Assembly: GCA_001770015.1 (NCBI GenBank)
Contig: MEQB01000011.1
Coordinates: forward strand, 124,001-188,000
DNA from: Bdellovibrionales bacterium RIFOXYC1_FULL_37_79
Lineage (GTDB): Bacteria; Bdellovibrionota; Bacteriovoracia; Bacteriovoracales; Bacteriovoracaceae
Direction of reading: 5' to 3'
Length of the DNA stretch: 64,000 bases
Part shown: positions 18,126-27,178 of the stretch, in pieces
Numbering within the stretch: the stretch's first letter is position 1
How the letters are laid out: each line of letters starts with the position of its first letter
The notes under the pieces: generated by a model
Told to the model about the DNA's origin: nothing
What the model saw: only the letters and a program-made list of their open reading frames with translations
The model's database searches: none
Translations under genes and position numbers: made by a program

Positions 18126-19481
18126 ATGACAAGCTTGATCGAGAGTAAAATAACCATGGGAGTATCTACAATTTCTAACTCCAGTTGGCGTTACTTTGTT
18201 AATGGGAGAATCGCCAGCGTAATCAATTCTTTTTCCCCTTTTTATGATAGAGTTATTCAACTTACTCCAAAGAAAGAAGAGAGCCATGCTCTTCTTGCGC
18301 AAATTGAATGTTCTGAAAAGTATATCTATGGTCAGGATTTGGAGCATTTAAAACCGGAAAGTGCCACAGATGCCAATCTGTATTTAATGAATGGCAACCT
18401 TAATTATTCCTATGATATTCAACTTGAGTTGAGAATATTGCATAAAATAATGAATCGTGAATCCCGCATTATGGGAGTTGTTTACAATCCATACATTAGC
18501 GTTTTATTTAAACTTGCTCATAAATTTAAGCTTATTAAGGGAAACTGTCCGGATGTTTTTCTTACGCGAGCATCGCTGAAGGCCATTGCAAAACTATCTG
18601 ATTTTGAAATAGTAAGAACAAGAAATTGTGTATCTTTTCCTTTTAGAATTTTTGGTTTTGGAGTTATGCTTGATGCACTTTTTCGAAGTCTGCCGTTTAT
18701 CAACGTGTTTTCTGCGGCAAGTGTTTATGTTTTTAGGCCAATAAAGAAAATTTCAGAAAGAAAGAAAATTTCGATTGTAATTCCTGCCAGAAACGAGGCT
18801 GGTAATATTGAAAATGCGCTAGAGAGAATTCCTAAATTGAATGCAGATGTTGAAATTATTTTTATCGAGGGAAATTCTACTGATACTACTTGGAATGAAA
18901 TTCAGCGGGTTCAAAAAGAGTGGTCGGATCGTTATAATATCCTAATAGATCAACAAACTGGCAAAGGAAAGGCTAACGCCGTTGAAAAAGGATTTAATAT
19001 TGCTACAGGGGATATTCTTACCATCTTAGACGCTGATCTTACGATGCCTCCTGAGAAATTACCTTATTTCCTTGATAGTTATTTGAAGGGACACGGGGAT
19101 TTTATTAATGGATCAAGGCTTATATATCCGATGGAGGGCGCAGCAATGCGAACTCTGAACAAATTTGGTAATATTTTCTTTTCAAAAGCACTTAGCTTCG
19201 TGCTCCAAACAAGACTAACAGACTCATTATGTGGAACAAAACTTTTTTCAAGTCGCACTTATAAGCGTTTTCTTGCTTGGAGAGAAAAATTTGGAAAACA
19301 TGATCCTTTTGGTGATTATGATATGATATTTCCTGCATGTGTTCTTTGCTTGGGCGTTCAAGATGTTCCAATACGTTATTTGGACAGAAGTTATGGTCAA
19401 ACAAATATCTCTCGCTTTACTGATGGATTACGTCTTTTAAAGATGACGTTACTTGCTTTTTTTAAAATTAGGATAAAATAG
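18126..19481 (+). CDS. DPM1-like glycosyltransferase with N-terminal methyltransferase-like region
   Basis: 451-residue two-part protein. The C-terminal half is a GT2 dolichyl/polyprenyl-phosphate sugar synthase-like domain: ISIVIPARNEAGNIENAL, FIEGNSTDTTW, GKGKANAVEKGF, and ILDADLTMPPE with the metal-binding DAD. The N-terminal half (about 1-215) resembles the C-terminal part of SAM methyltransferases found fused to such GTs, but I see no glycine-rich motif I, so it is probably cropped or non-catalytic. ATG 18126 is chosen because AGGAAG lies eight bases upstream; GTG 18117 has none. First gene of a plus-strand trio with a methyltransferase and a radical SAM protein. Confidence 0.75.
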   Translation: MTSLIESKITMGVSTISNSSWRYFVNGRIASVINSFSPFYDRVIQLTPKKEESHALLAQIECSEKYIYGQDLEHLKPESATDANLYLMNGNLNYSYDIQLELRILHKIMNRESRIMGVVYNPYISVLFKLAHKFKLIKGNCPDVFLTRASLKAIAKLSDFEIVRTRNCVSFPFRIFGFGVMLDALFRSLPFINVFSAASVYVFRPIKKISERKKISIVIPARNEAGNIENALERIPKLNADVEIIFIEGNSTDTTWNEIQRVQKEWSDRYNILIDQQTGKGKANAVEKGFNIATGDILTILDADLTMPPEKLPYFLDSYLKGHGDFINGSRLIYPMEGAAMRTLNKFGNIFFSKALSFVLQTRLTDSLCGTKLFSSRTYKRFLAWREKFGKHDPFGDYDMIFPACVLCLGVQDVPIRYLDRSYGQTNISRFTDGLRLLKMTLLAFFKIRIK

Positions 19482-19487
19482 TTAATT

Positions 19488-20231
19488 ATGAATCAAACCG
19501 AATCTCTCAATAGTCCGACTAGATATAAAGAAATTCAAGCAACAATTGAACGGAAGCCAAGCCTCAAATTACTTTATGTAGAGGATTATCTAAAATTTGC
19601 GGAATGTTTAACTAAATGTCCAAAGGATGGATTGGCTTTAGAAATTGGGAGTGGAGGAGGATTTTTAAAAAATTATATCCCCAACCTAACGAGCTCAGAT
19701 ATAATCCCATATGAAGGGGTCGACCAAGTTGTAGATGCAACAAATTTACCGTTTAAAGATAATTCTTTAAGAGCAATATTTCTTCATTATGTTCTTCACC
19801 ATATCAATAATGCTGATTTGTTTTTTAAGGAAGCGCAAAGATGCCTTAAGCCCGGTGGAAGAATATTTATTATTGATCCGCATAAAGGACTTCTTAGTCG
19901 AATACTTTATAGTTTTCACCACGAGCCTTTCAGACCTAATTCGAAGTCTTGGACATTTCCGAGCCAGGGACCACTCAGTGATGCTAACGCAGCATTGGCT
20001 TGGATTATCTTTCAGCGAGATAAAAAATTATTTGAAAGCCAGTATCCATCTTTGGAAATTTTATATTACCAACCCCATAGTCCGTTAAGATACTGGTTGA
20101 CGGGTGGAATGAAAAAGTGGGTGCTTCTCCCCGGGTTTCTCTTTTTTATTGCAACCCAATTTGATAATTTATTAACTTGTATATCTAGAGAATTTTGTAC
20201 ATTTACGGATATTGAAATTGTAAAAAAATAA
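19488..20231 (+). CDS. Class I SAM-dependent methyltransferase
   Basis: 247 residues with a UbiE-like core: motif I ALEIGSGGGFLKNY (about 50-63), acidic post-motif region EGVDQVVDATNLPF, LHYVLHHI, and LKPGGRIFIIDP. Starts six bases after the glycosyltransferase stop, so co-transcribed. Substrate unknown; a lipid carrier or sugar acceptor made by its neighbours is plausible. Confidence 0.82.
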   Translation: MNQTESLNSPTRYKEIQATIERKPSLKLLYVEDYLKFAECLTKCPKDGLALEIGSGGGFLKNYIPNLTSSDIIPYEGVDQVVDATNLPFKDNSLRAIFLHYVLHHINNADLFFKEAQRCLKPGGRIFIIDPHKGLLSRILYSFHHEPFRPNSKSWTFPSQGPLSDANAALAWIIFQRDKKLFESQYPSLEILYYQPHSPLRYWLTGGMKKWVLLPGFLFFIATQFDNLLTCISREFCTFTDIEIVKK

Positions 20232-20272
20232 AATGTTATTAACCCTGATTTTTAACTTAAAAGATTGACCAT

Positions 20273-21838
20273 ATGATTACACTTATACAGCCTCCAGTAT
20301 ATAAACAAGTAAAAGGGCTTCAGATTCAGACTCCTAATCCACCACTTGGACTTGCCTATGTTGCAGCATGGTTGAAGGAGAATAAATATCCTTACACCGT
20401 CATCGATGCGCTAGGAGAAGGTTTAGAGAATATTAGAAAGCACCCATTTCGCAATGACCTGATGATTCAAGGTTTGGAAAATGAGGAAATTATAGCGCAA
20501 ATCCCTATTGATACTAAGTATATTGGAATTTCAGTTCTTTTTAGTTTTATTTGGCCACTTACTAAAAAACTAATTTTCGATATAAAGGTGGCCAGACCTG
20601 ACATAAAAATTATTGCTGGGGGGGAACATATTACGGCAGTGCCTGAATATTGTCTCAGAGAGGGGGGAATTGATATTTGTGTTCTTGGAGAAGGTGAAAA
20701 TACACTTCTTCAACTACTCAAGGCTCTTGATGCAAACGAAGATTTGCATTCATGTTCAGGTCTTGGGATTATTGACAGGGAAGGTAAATATCTTGAAACG
20801 TCAGGTGTGGTAAGAGAACTGGAGATAGATAAGTTTCCATGGCCAGATTGGGATTCATTTCCAATTGAAAAATATATTGATAACGCTCAATTAAATGGTG
20901 TTTATCGAGGCAGATCTATTTCACTTTTGCCAACAAGAGGATGTCCTTTTACTTGTACCTTTTGTTCAAGTCCAAGAATGTATGGATCAAAGTGGATTTT
21001 CAGAGATCCAAAAGATATTGCTGATGAGATGCAATACTATCAAAAAAAATACAAAGTCACTAATTTTGACTGCCAAGATTTAACAGCAGTGGTTAATAAA
21101 AATAAGATGATTGAGTTATGCAAAGAAATTATTAATAGAAAAATGAATATTACATGGCAACTACCTTCGGGAACCAGAAGTGAATCATTTGATAAAGAGC
21201 TTGTGGATTATCTTTATCGTGCTGGACTTAAAAATCTTGCTTTTGCTCCCGAGAGCGGAGATAAAGAAATTTTAAAACAAGTTAAAAAGAAAGTTGATTT
21301 GGAAAAATTTGAAGATGCGGCAAGAACGTGTGTCAAAAGAGGAATTGTTACCGGAGTATTTATTGTTATTGGTTTTCCTAATGATACGCATGAATCTTTG
21401 AAAAAAACTCTTAAACTTGTCAGGAAAATGGCTTTTCTTGGAATTCATGATTGTACTGTAAGCAAATTTGTTCCCTACCCAGGTTCAGAACTTTTTTTCG
21501 AATTACAAGCGGAAGGAAAAATAACATTTAATAATAAGTTTTTTGAATCACCCATCGATTTTTATAGTGAACAATCTAATTCCTTTTGTAAAAATCTATC
21601 CGAGAAGGAGCTATACAATTGGATGTTAAAACTTTTTATGAATTTTTATATTCTCTCATTTTTAACTCATCCTTTCAGAACATTTAAAATTTGTATGAAA
21701 GCTCTTCTTACAAGACGTGAAGAAACGAGGTATGCGAAATTTTTGACAGACAAAGTTTATTTAAGGACAAAGTGGCTTTACAAAGGATTTACCTATCAAT
21801 GTAACAAGAAGTTCAGGAAATCAAAGCTACATCTTTAA
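20273..21838 (+). CDS. B12-binding-domain radical SAM protein
   Basis: 521 residues. An N-terminal cobalamin-binding Rossmann-like domain (about 1-190; PLGLAYVAAWLKENKYP, then PDIKIIAGGEH) is followed by a radical SAM core with Cys224, Cys228 and Cys231 in RGCPFTCTFC and a GVFIVIGFPNDT segment. Family members typically methylate unactivated carbons or phosphinates, or rearrange carbon skeletons. Placed directly after a methyltransferase and converging on a second B12 radical SAM gene 15 bp away. Substrate not inferable. Confidence 0.85.
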   Translation: MITLIQPPVYKQVKGLQIQTPNPPLGLAYVAAWLKENKYPYTVIDALGEGLENIRKHPFRNDLMIQGLENEEIIAQIPIDTKYIGISVLFSFIWPLTKKLIFDIKVARPDIKIIAGGEHITAVPEYCLREGGIDICVLGEGENTLLQLLKALDANEDLHSCSGLGIIDREGKYLETSGVVRELEIDKFPWPDWDSFPIEKYIDNAQLNGVYRGRSISLLPTRGCPFTCTFCSSPRMYGSKWIFRDPKDIADEMQYYQKKYKVTNFDCQDLTAVVNKNKMIELCKEIINRKMNITWQLPSGTRSESFDKELVDYLYRAGLKNLAFAPESGDKEILKQVKKKVDLEKFEDAARTCVKRGIVTGVFIVIGFPNDTHESLKKTLKLVRKMAFLGIHDCTVSKFVPYPGSELFFELQAEGKITFNNKFFESPIDFYSEQSNSFCKNLSEKELYNWMLKLFMNFYILSFLTHPFRTFKICMKALLTRREETRYAKFLTDKVYLRTKWLYKGFTYQCNKKFRKSKLHL

Positions 21839-21853
21839 TGTTCGTTTTATAGA

Positions 21854-23392
21854 TTAAGTTGCAGATGATTTTAAGCGGGTTAATGCTTTTATAAAATTTA
21901 ATAATTTAGGAAGTTGCTCGAGTAGATGTTGTTTTGTATTATAAACTAATTCAAGAATTTTTGCTCCCCAGTATGAATAGAAGAATTTATTTAAGGGGTA
22001 TAATATAAAAAACTTAAAACCGGTTAAGGTGCTAAGTGGCGGAATTTTGCAACAAAAAAATAAAAATTTGATTTCCTTAATTACTTTTTTATTAAGGTTA
22101 AAAAAGTTTAGTTTCATTCTTCCCTGGCTTGATAAGTCGCTATTTTCAAGCATAAAATCTTTGTTGAGCCAATGATCCTTGATGATTGGAAAATCATTGA
22201 CATAATCCTCGTATAATTTTGTACTGGGAACAGGGTACAAGACAACAGGATTAAAAAGTGCCTCGAATTTACGTTTTTTCGCCAAGATAAAATCTATATT
22301 TGTTCTCAAGCTCTCCACTGTTTCCCACGGAAAACCTGCCATAATATTTGTCTTATAATGAATCCTGGTAGGGTTAGTTTTTTCATAGGCTTCATTAATT
22401 TTTCTCAGGGGTGTTTTCTTATTTATAAGTTGTAGCGTCTTAGGGTAAACATTTTCTACCCCATAACCAATATGGTCGCATCCAGATTTTTTCATTATTT
22501 CGAACAAGTCATCTCCAATAGCACCAGCTTTTGAATAACAGCCCCATGACAGATTAATATTATTTTTCATCATACCTTCACAAATTTCCACTACTCTTTT
22601 GTTATTTAAAACAAAGTAGTCATCCACAAAATTTATTTTTTTTACGCCATATTTTTTATGAATCAATTCTAGTTCCTCAAGAACGTTATCAACTGATCTT
22701 GTTCTGAAACCGCTTCCAAAGACTCCATAACTATTGCAATATGTACACCTGTTTGGACATCCCCTAGAGGTAAAAACCTGGAATTTGGTTGTTGCAACAT
22801 TTTCGGGAGAAAAATATAACTTATCAAATAAGTCATAATTTATTATAGGAATTGAATCAAGGTTTGTTTCAATTTCTCGGTCCGCATTGTTAATTATTTC
22901 CTTATTTTCGTTATAGTAGTTAATGCTCTTGATATCACTTAACTGAATTTCTCCTCGTAGGTAACCAATCAGTTCTTTAATGGTTTTTTCACTTTCGCGT
23001 CTACAGCAAATATCGAAACCGTGTGCTAACAATTCCTCTGGAAGTATGGAGGCATGAGGGCCACCAGCAACAAAAAGACAATTATTGTAAACCTGTTTTA
23101 CGAGGTTGAGAAATTCGTATCCCCACAGTGCATTATTAATAAAAACAGAAAATCCAATAAGATCAGGCTTTAATTCAAGAATTTTTGTAATTAGTGCATC
23201 GGTATTATATGGCCTCAGATAAAAATTAGCGTCAATGATGGTTACGTTGCAGTCTAAAGAATCAGCGATTGTGCCAAGGTAACCAAAGGCGAGATTGGGA
23301 GAAATTGATCTATCAGTTCTATTGTGAGTGGGGAGTCCTTTGTCTAAAAGGGGGTAATTTATAAATAGTAAATTGGGATTAGCTTTACTCAT
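21854..23392 (-). CDS. B12-binding-domain radical SAM protein
   Basis: 512 residues from ATG 23392; a TTG 36 bases upstream extends the frame but adds nothing conserved. N-terminal B12-type domain (SPNLAFGYLGTIADSL, LFVAGGPHASILPEE), then a radical SAM core with Cys212, Cys216 and Cys219 in RGCPNRCTYC, NFVDDYF, and AGFPWET. Distinct from, not a duplicate of, the convergent gene at 20273. Likely acts on lipid or glycan carbon centres, but no substrate can be named. Confidence 0.82.
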   Translation of the reverse strand: MSKANPNLLFINYPLLDKGLPTHNRTDRSISPNLAFGYLGTIADSLDCNVTIIDANFYLRPYNTDALITKILELKPDLIGFSVFINNALWGYEFLNLVKQVYNNCLFVAGGPHASILPEELLAHGFDICCRRESEKTIKELIGYLRGEIQLSDIKSINYYNENKEIINNADREIETNLDSIPIINYDLFDKLYFSPENVATTKFQVFTSRGCPNRCTYCNSYGVFGSGFRTRSVDNVLEELELIHKKYGVKKINFVDDYFVLNNKRVVEICEGMMKNNINLSWGCYSKAGAIGDDLFEIMKKSGCDHIGYGVENVYPKTLQLINKKTPLRKINEAYEKTNPTRIHYKTNIMAGFPWETVESLRTNIDFILAKKRKFEALFNPVVLYPVPSTKLYEDYVNDFPIIKDHWLNKDFMLENSDLSSQGRMKLNFFNLNKKVIKEIKFLFFCCKIPPLSTLTGFKFFILYPLNKFFYSYWGAKILELVYNTKQHLLEQLPKLLNFIKALTRLKSSAT

Positions 23393-23478
23393 ATAGTATT
23401 CTCTAGCATTGTTATTAAATGAAGCCAAGTATATGCGAGCAATCTAGTTTAGTCTATTCCTTCTTTTTTTGGGTGCTT

Positions 23479-24642
23479 TTATACTATATCTTTAATATTT
23501 TGGGTGATTTGATTAAGTGAATCTTTACCGGTTTTATTCCAGATCCAATCTATATAAATTTTAACATCATTATTATTTGAAATATTCGTATTCCAGTCAT
23601 GTATTTTTAAATAATTAATAACTTCTTCCCCATTTTTAAAATGTGTAATAGGGGCATTTTTGAACCAGTAATCAAGGCAATCATCAAAATGCCTTCTTAA
23701 GTGAAGAACATGTTTTCCTTGAAATAATGCCTCAATAGAAGAGCAAGAAAACCCGGTAATTATTAAATCATTTTCTAAGATGAGTTCATTTGTATTTTTA
23801 TAGTGGTTATCTATTATGCAATTACCCCCATTTTTAAATATTTTGAAAAAGTGGGGGTCGTTTTTATAAATCGGATGGTTTCTTATTAAGAACTGATATT
23901 TTGGAAAATTATCAATTATTTTTTTTATATCCTGATAGTGTTCTGATTGTTCCATATGAGTTTGTTCATGACCTATTAATATTAAAATTTTCCTGGGTAA
24001 TTGGTTTGTTCTGAGGTTTTCTTTTGTTATAAGAGGGTTTCCTGTTATATGAATATATTTATCATCTTTTAGTGTTTTATATTTACATGCCGTGGATTCT
24101 CCCCACAAGAAAAGATGAGCTTTTTTGATGGTAAGACCGAAAAGGTTATAATTTGAAGTGTATGGATATGTTAGCGGATCAATCAATTTTAAGATTAATT
24201 TTTTTATAAAATTTTTATTAGTGTTTTTTCCTTTTGTATAAAAATTGATAAATGTACTTTGAAGTATTATCACAGGGAAGGGGGAGTGCATTCTACTAAT
24301 ATATCGTGCAGTCAGGGTACCATCAGTGGATAAAACAATTAAATCTGGCGAAATGTTTTTAATAATTTTTTTTAATTTTTGAAAGTGTCTATGAAATTTA
24401 AAACTTTTATAAAAAATATTACTTCCTCCAATATCAATATTATCAGTCAGTTCAATAACATCTTTAAAGTGTGTGCGGAGTATTTCTAAGTCGCCGGGTT
24501 TGCGAATATTAAATTTATTTAAAATTGATTCTTTTGAATCAACGTAATAACATTCATAATCTTTTCGAAGTTCACCTGCTAAAAGTGTAAAATATGGATC
24601 AGAAGAATAGTAAAGAAAAGGGATAAAAATTATCTTTTTCAC
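23479..24642 (-). CDS. GT-B-like surface-carbohydrate biosynthesis protein
   Basis: 388 residues resembling the CDP-glycerol glycerophosphotransferase/capsule-synthesis GT-B superfamily. The C-terminal half has YQFLIRNHPIYKNDPHFF, IITGFSCSSIEALFQGKHVLHLRR, the usual substrate-cleft pattern (basic HP motif, then a Ser-Ser-Glu-rich turn). The start is GTG 24642 or the preceding TTG 24645; neither has a strong ribosome site. Extremely AT-rich. Exact donor and acceptor unknown. Confidence 0.6.
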   Translation of the reverse strand: MKKIIFIPFLYYSSDPYFTLLAGELRKDYECYYVDSKESILNKFNIRKPGDLEILRTHFKDVIELTDNIDIGGSNIFYKSFKFHRHFQKLKKIIKNISPDLIVLSTDGTLTARYISRMHSPFPVIILQSTFINFYTKGKNTNKNFIKKLILKLIDPLTYPYTSNYNLFGLTIKKAHLFLWGESTACKYKTLKDDKYIHITGNPLITKENLRTNQLPRKILILIGHEQTHMEQSEHYQDIKKIIDNFPKYQFLIRNHPIYKNDPHFFKIFKNGGNCIIDNHYKNTNELILENDLIITGFSCSSIEALFQGKHVLHLRRHFDDCLDYWFKNAPITHFKNGEEVINYLKIHDWNTNISNNNDVKIYIDWIWNKTGKDSLNQITQNIKDIV

Positions 24643-24755
24643 CAAGGTAGATTCTACTAAACGGCATGAGTTGTAAATAAATAGCTAGCAAGTTTAATTT
24701 ATGTAGCTTGGTTATTGTGCAATTAGTTATGTGAGAAATATTTTCGTATATTTTT

Positions 24756-24869
24756 TTATCCTGCTAAAAAAGTATGTATGATTTTAGCCAGCTCTTTTTT
24801 CAAGGTAGCTGGAATATCTCCCACTAATCCTATTCCATCAAGAATAAGGATTTTATCACTTTGATTCAT
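24756..24869 (-). CDS. 37-residue ORF coupled to gmd
   Basis: ATG 24869 shares its A with the gmd stop codon (TAATG), and the frame runs 37 codons to TAA at 24758-24756. The predicted product begins [17 protein letters not shown] and ends in an amphipathic helix-like stretch. It may be a real small protein, or the 5' remnant of a larger lost gene. I do not recognise it. The remaining spacer to 24642 shows nothing else. Confidence 0.35.
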   Translation of the reverse strand: MNQSDKILILDGIGLVGDIPATLKKELAKIIHTFLAG

Positions 24870-25912
24870 TATTTTCCTTTAATGAGGTCTAGATCGTGAG
24901 TAACCATCATCTGTGCTAATTCTTTCATAGTGGTTTTTGCTTCCCAGCCAAGTATTTTCTTTGCTTTGGAGGGATCTCCAAGGAGAATATCAACCTCGGT
25001 TGGTCTAAAATATTGTGGATCAATTTGAATAATAGTTTTACCTGTTTTTTGGCAAATTCCTTTTTCTTTCAAAGTTCCAGCTTCCCCTTCCCAAACCACG
25101 TTGATATTCGCAATTTTAAAACAGTGTTCAACAAATTCTCGAACGGTTGCAGTTTTTCCAGTGGCAAGGACAAAATCTTCAGGAGTTTTTTGTTGGAGCA
25201 TGAGCCACATTCCTTCCACATATTCTTTAGCGTATCCCCAATCCCTTCTAGCATCTAAATTTCCAAGATAGAGACAGTCTTGCTTGCTATTTTTAATCGC
25301 AGCAACAGCCATGGAAATTTTTCTGGTAACAAAGGTTTCACCTCGTCGTTCTGATTCATGATTAAAAAGAATTCCATTGCAGGCAAAGATGTTGTAAGCC
25401 TCTCTATAATTCACGGTTATCCAATAGGAATATAATTTGGAAACGCCATAAGGGCTCCTGGGATAAAAAGGGGTTTTTTCATTTTGGGGTGTTTCTTGAG
25501 CAAGGCCATATAGTTCGCTGGTTGAGGCCTGATAGAATTTGGTTTTCTTTTCTAAATTACATATTCGAATGGCCTCTAATAGTCGAAGGGTTCCAGTGGC
25601 ATCAACATCGGTGGTGTATTCGGGAGCTTCAAAAGAAACCTTAACATGACTTTGAGCGCCTAGATTATAGATTTCATCTGGTGCGATTTTTTCTACCAGT
25701 CTTACAATATTGAGTGAATCGGTTAAATCTCCATAATGCATGAGAAAGTTGGTGGTCCTGTGAGGGTCAACATAGAGATGGTTAACTCGGCCTGTATTAA
25801 ATGAGGAAGAGCGTCGTTTGATGCCATGAACTTCATACCCTTTGTTAAGCAGAAGCTCTGCCAAATATGAACCGTCTTGTCCGGTGATTCCTGTTATTAG
25901 TGCTTTTTTCAT
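24869..25912 (-). CDS. gmd: GDP-mannose 4,6-dehydratase
   Basis: Converts GDP-mannose to GDP-4-keto-6-deoxymannose, the precursor of GDP-fucose made by Fcl (16933-17889). 347 residues: [14 protein letters not shown] at 8-21, [15 protein letters not shown], catalytic Thr131 and Glu133 in ASTSELYG, and Tyr155-x3-Lys159 in PYGVSK. Length and motifs match Gmd over the whole protein. Alternative end products of the same intermediate (rhamnose, perosamine) cannot be excluded, but Fcl in the same locus makes fucose most likely. Confidence 0.96.
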   Translation of the reverse strand: MKKALITGITGQDGSYLAELLLNKGYEVHGIKRRSSSFNTGRVNHLYVDPHRTTNFLMHYGDLTDSLNIVRLVEKIAPDEIYNLGAQSHVKVSFEAPEYTTDVDATGTLRLLEAIRICNLEKKTKFYQASTSELYGLAQETPQNEKTPFYPRSPYGVSKLYSYWITVNYREAYNIFACNGILFNHESERRGETFVTRKISMAVAAIKNSKQDCLYLGNLDARRDWGYAKEYVEGMWLMLQQKTPEDFVLATGKTATVREFVEHCFKIANINVVWEGEAGTLKEKGICQKTGKTIIQIDPQYFRPTEVDILLGDPSKAKKILGWEAKTTMKELAQMMVTHDLDLIKGK

Positions 25913-25971
25913 AAATTTAATCCTTTGATGGCACTATATTAGCAATTTGTGTTTAGGCGAGACAAGATAAA

Positions 25972-26027
25972 GTTGCTATATATACTCCTAATATCGCCGC
26001 AGTTTTAGGAGTATGTATAGCAGCAAC
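25972..26027. promoter_or_regulatory. Long imperfect inverted repeat upstream of the HipB-like gene
   Basis: GTTGCTATATATACTCCTAA (25972-25991) is repeated inverted at 26005-26027 with a GTA/ATA change and a 3-base insertion. It could be an operator or a bidirectional transcription barrier between gmd and the regulator gene. Confidence 0.45.
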
Positions 26028-26035
26028 ATTGGTTT

Positions 26036-26099
26036 AATTAATCCTATTTTTGCAGTCTAATAGGGATTAATTGAATTTTATGTCAATTTAAGTTATTAA
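26036..26099 (+). promoter_or_regulatory. Promoter with overlapping operator for the HipB-like gene
   Basis: AATTAATCCTAT (26036-26047) and ATAGGGATTAATT (26060-26072) form an inverted repeat around TCC...GGA, reminiscent of HipB operators. The right arm touches a candidate -35 TTGAAT (26071-26076) with -10 TATTAA (26094-26099) at 17 bp. A further GGATTAAT half-site follows at 26114-26121. Autorepression is inferred. Confidence 0.45.
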
Positions 26100-26132
26100 T
26101 GACTGTATTAGTAGGATTAATGAGGAGGTGCT

Positions 26133-26405
26133 GTGGCAAATAAAATTAAGAGCCTGCCAACCCCAAAAGATAAAGGTCCGTTAACGGCAAAGCTACTTGG
26201 ACAGTATGTGAAGGCCAGGCGAACTCAGTCCAATCTTCGCCTGGAAGATACTGCGCTACTTTGTAATGTGGCCAAAGATACACTTTCAAAAATTGAAAAC
26301 GCCAGAGGTGGAGTACGTTTCGAAAATATTTTGCATGTCTGTCAGATGCTCGGGATTGAGCTTAAAGTTGTTCCTTGGGAACATAAATTAGAAAAAAAAT
26401 CATGA
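26133..26405 (+). CDS. HipB-like XRE-family regulator, orphan
   Basis: 90-residue helix-turn-helix protein: LGQYVKARRTQSNLRLEDTALLC, then VAKDTLSKIENAR as recognition helix region, and a C-terminal LGIELKVVPWE strand typical of HipB-type antitoxins. GTG start at 26133 is supported by a strong AGGAGG at 26123-26128. No HipA kinase follows: a minus-strand glycosyltransferase ends 27 bp downstream. The stop lies in TCATGAG, the kind of ATGA overlap that would have coupled a lost partner. Isolated on the plus strand between minus-strand polysaccharide genes. Confidence 0.78.
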   Translation: MANKIKSLPTPKDKGPLTAKLLGQYVKARRTQSNLRLEDTALLCNVAKDTLSKIENARGGVRFENILHVCQMLGIELKVVPWEHKLEKKS

Positions 26406-26431
26406 GATTGCCATGTCTATTGGTGATGAAT

Positions 26432-27178
26432 TTAATTTCTCGACCGGACTTTGTAGATAAGGTGTTTTATAAGCGAATATAAGATTAGAAATGGAAGCCA
26501 GAATAGGATTGGTTTGCAATATTTGACGGCCTTGAAATACATTCTTATTTCACCTAAGCGCATTTTAAAGAGGTGACGGCTCAATCCCTTTTGCTTACTG
26601 GTTATACAAAGAATGGATTGGTTTAAATAAAGACCGTAATGGTAGGTTAATCTGGTGAAATATTCATAATCTTCGCAGTATCTCATGGTTTCATCAAAAC
26701 GTTCGTGAATCATTTCTTTATTGATAATAGCGGTAGGGGTGGCCACCTGATTTTTTAAAAGTTGTTTGATAAAAGGGATCTTTCCGGTTTGATTGATGAG
26801 TATATTATTTGAAGCAGGATCAGTAGAATAGCGGGAGGCCCAGAAAAAAACATCGGGTTGTTCGCAAAAGATTTTTATTTTATCCAGATGCCAATAATCG
26901 TCAGCATCTAAAAATGCCACATATTTGGATTGGGCAAGCTGGATGCCTAAATTTCGTAAACGGCCAGGCCCTTGGTTTTGATCGTGCGTGATGATTTGAA
27001 TTTGGGAATGATTTTTTTGCAGTTTCTTAAGAATCAAGACGGTTTGATCGGTGCTATGATCATCCAGCACAATAATCTCGTTTACGGGGGTGCTTTGGTT
27101 TAATACCGACTCCACCGCTTGCTGGATGGTTGCTTCGCTATTATAGCAAGGGATGACGGCCGTTATACTTTTTTTCAA
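26432..27178 (-). CDS. GT2-family glycosyltransferase
   Basis: 248 residues; SITAVIPCYNSEATIQQAVESVL, VLDDHSTDQT, NQGPGRLRNLGI and the metal site AFLDADDYW are all present, followed by a C-terminal hydrophobic tail. The start is TTG at 27178, supported by GAGGT six bases upstream; it lies 38 bp inside the preceding gene. Last gene of the long minus-strand operon. Donor sugar unknown. Confidence 0.87.
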   Translation of the reverse strand: MKKSITAVIPCYNSEATIQQAVESVLNQSTPVNEIIVLDDHSTDQTVLILKKLQKNHSQIQIITHDQNQGPGRLRNLGIQLAQSKYVAFLDADDYWHLDKIKIFCEQPDVFFWASRYSTDPASNNILINQTGKIPFIKQLLKNQVATPTAIINKEMIHERFDETMRYCEDYEYFTRLTYHYGLYLNQSILCITSKQKGLSRHLFKMRLGEIRMYFKAVKYCKPILFWLPFLILYSLIKHLIYKVRSRN

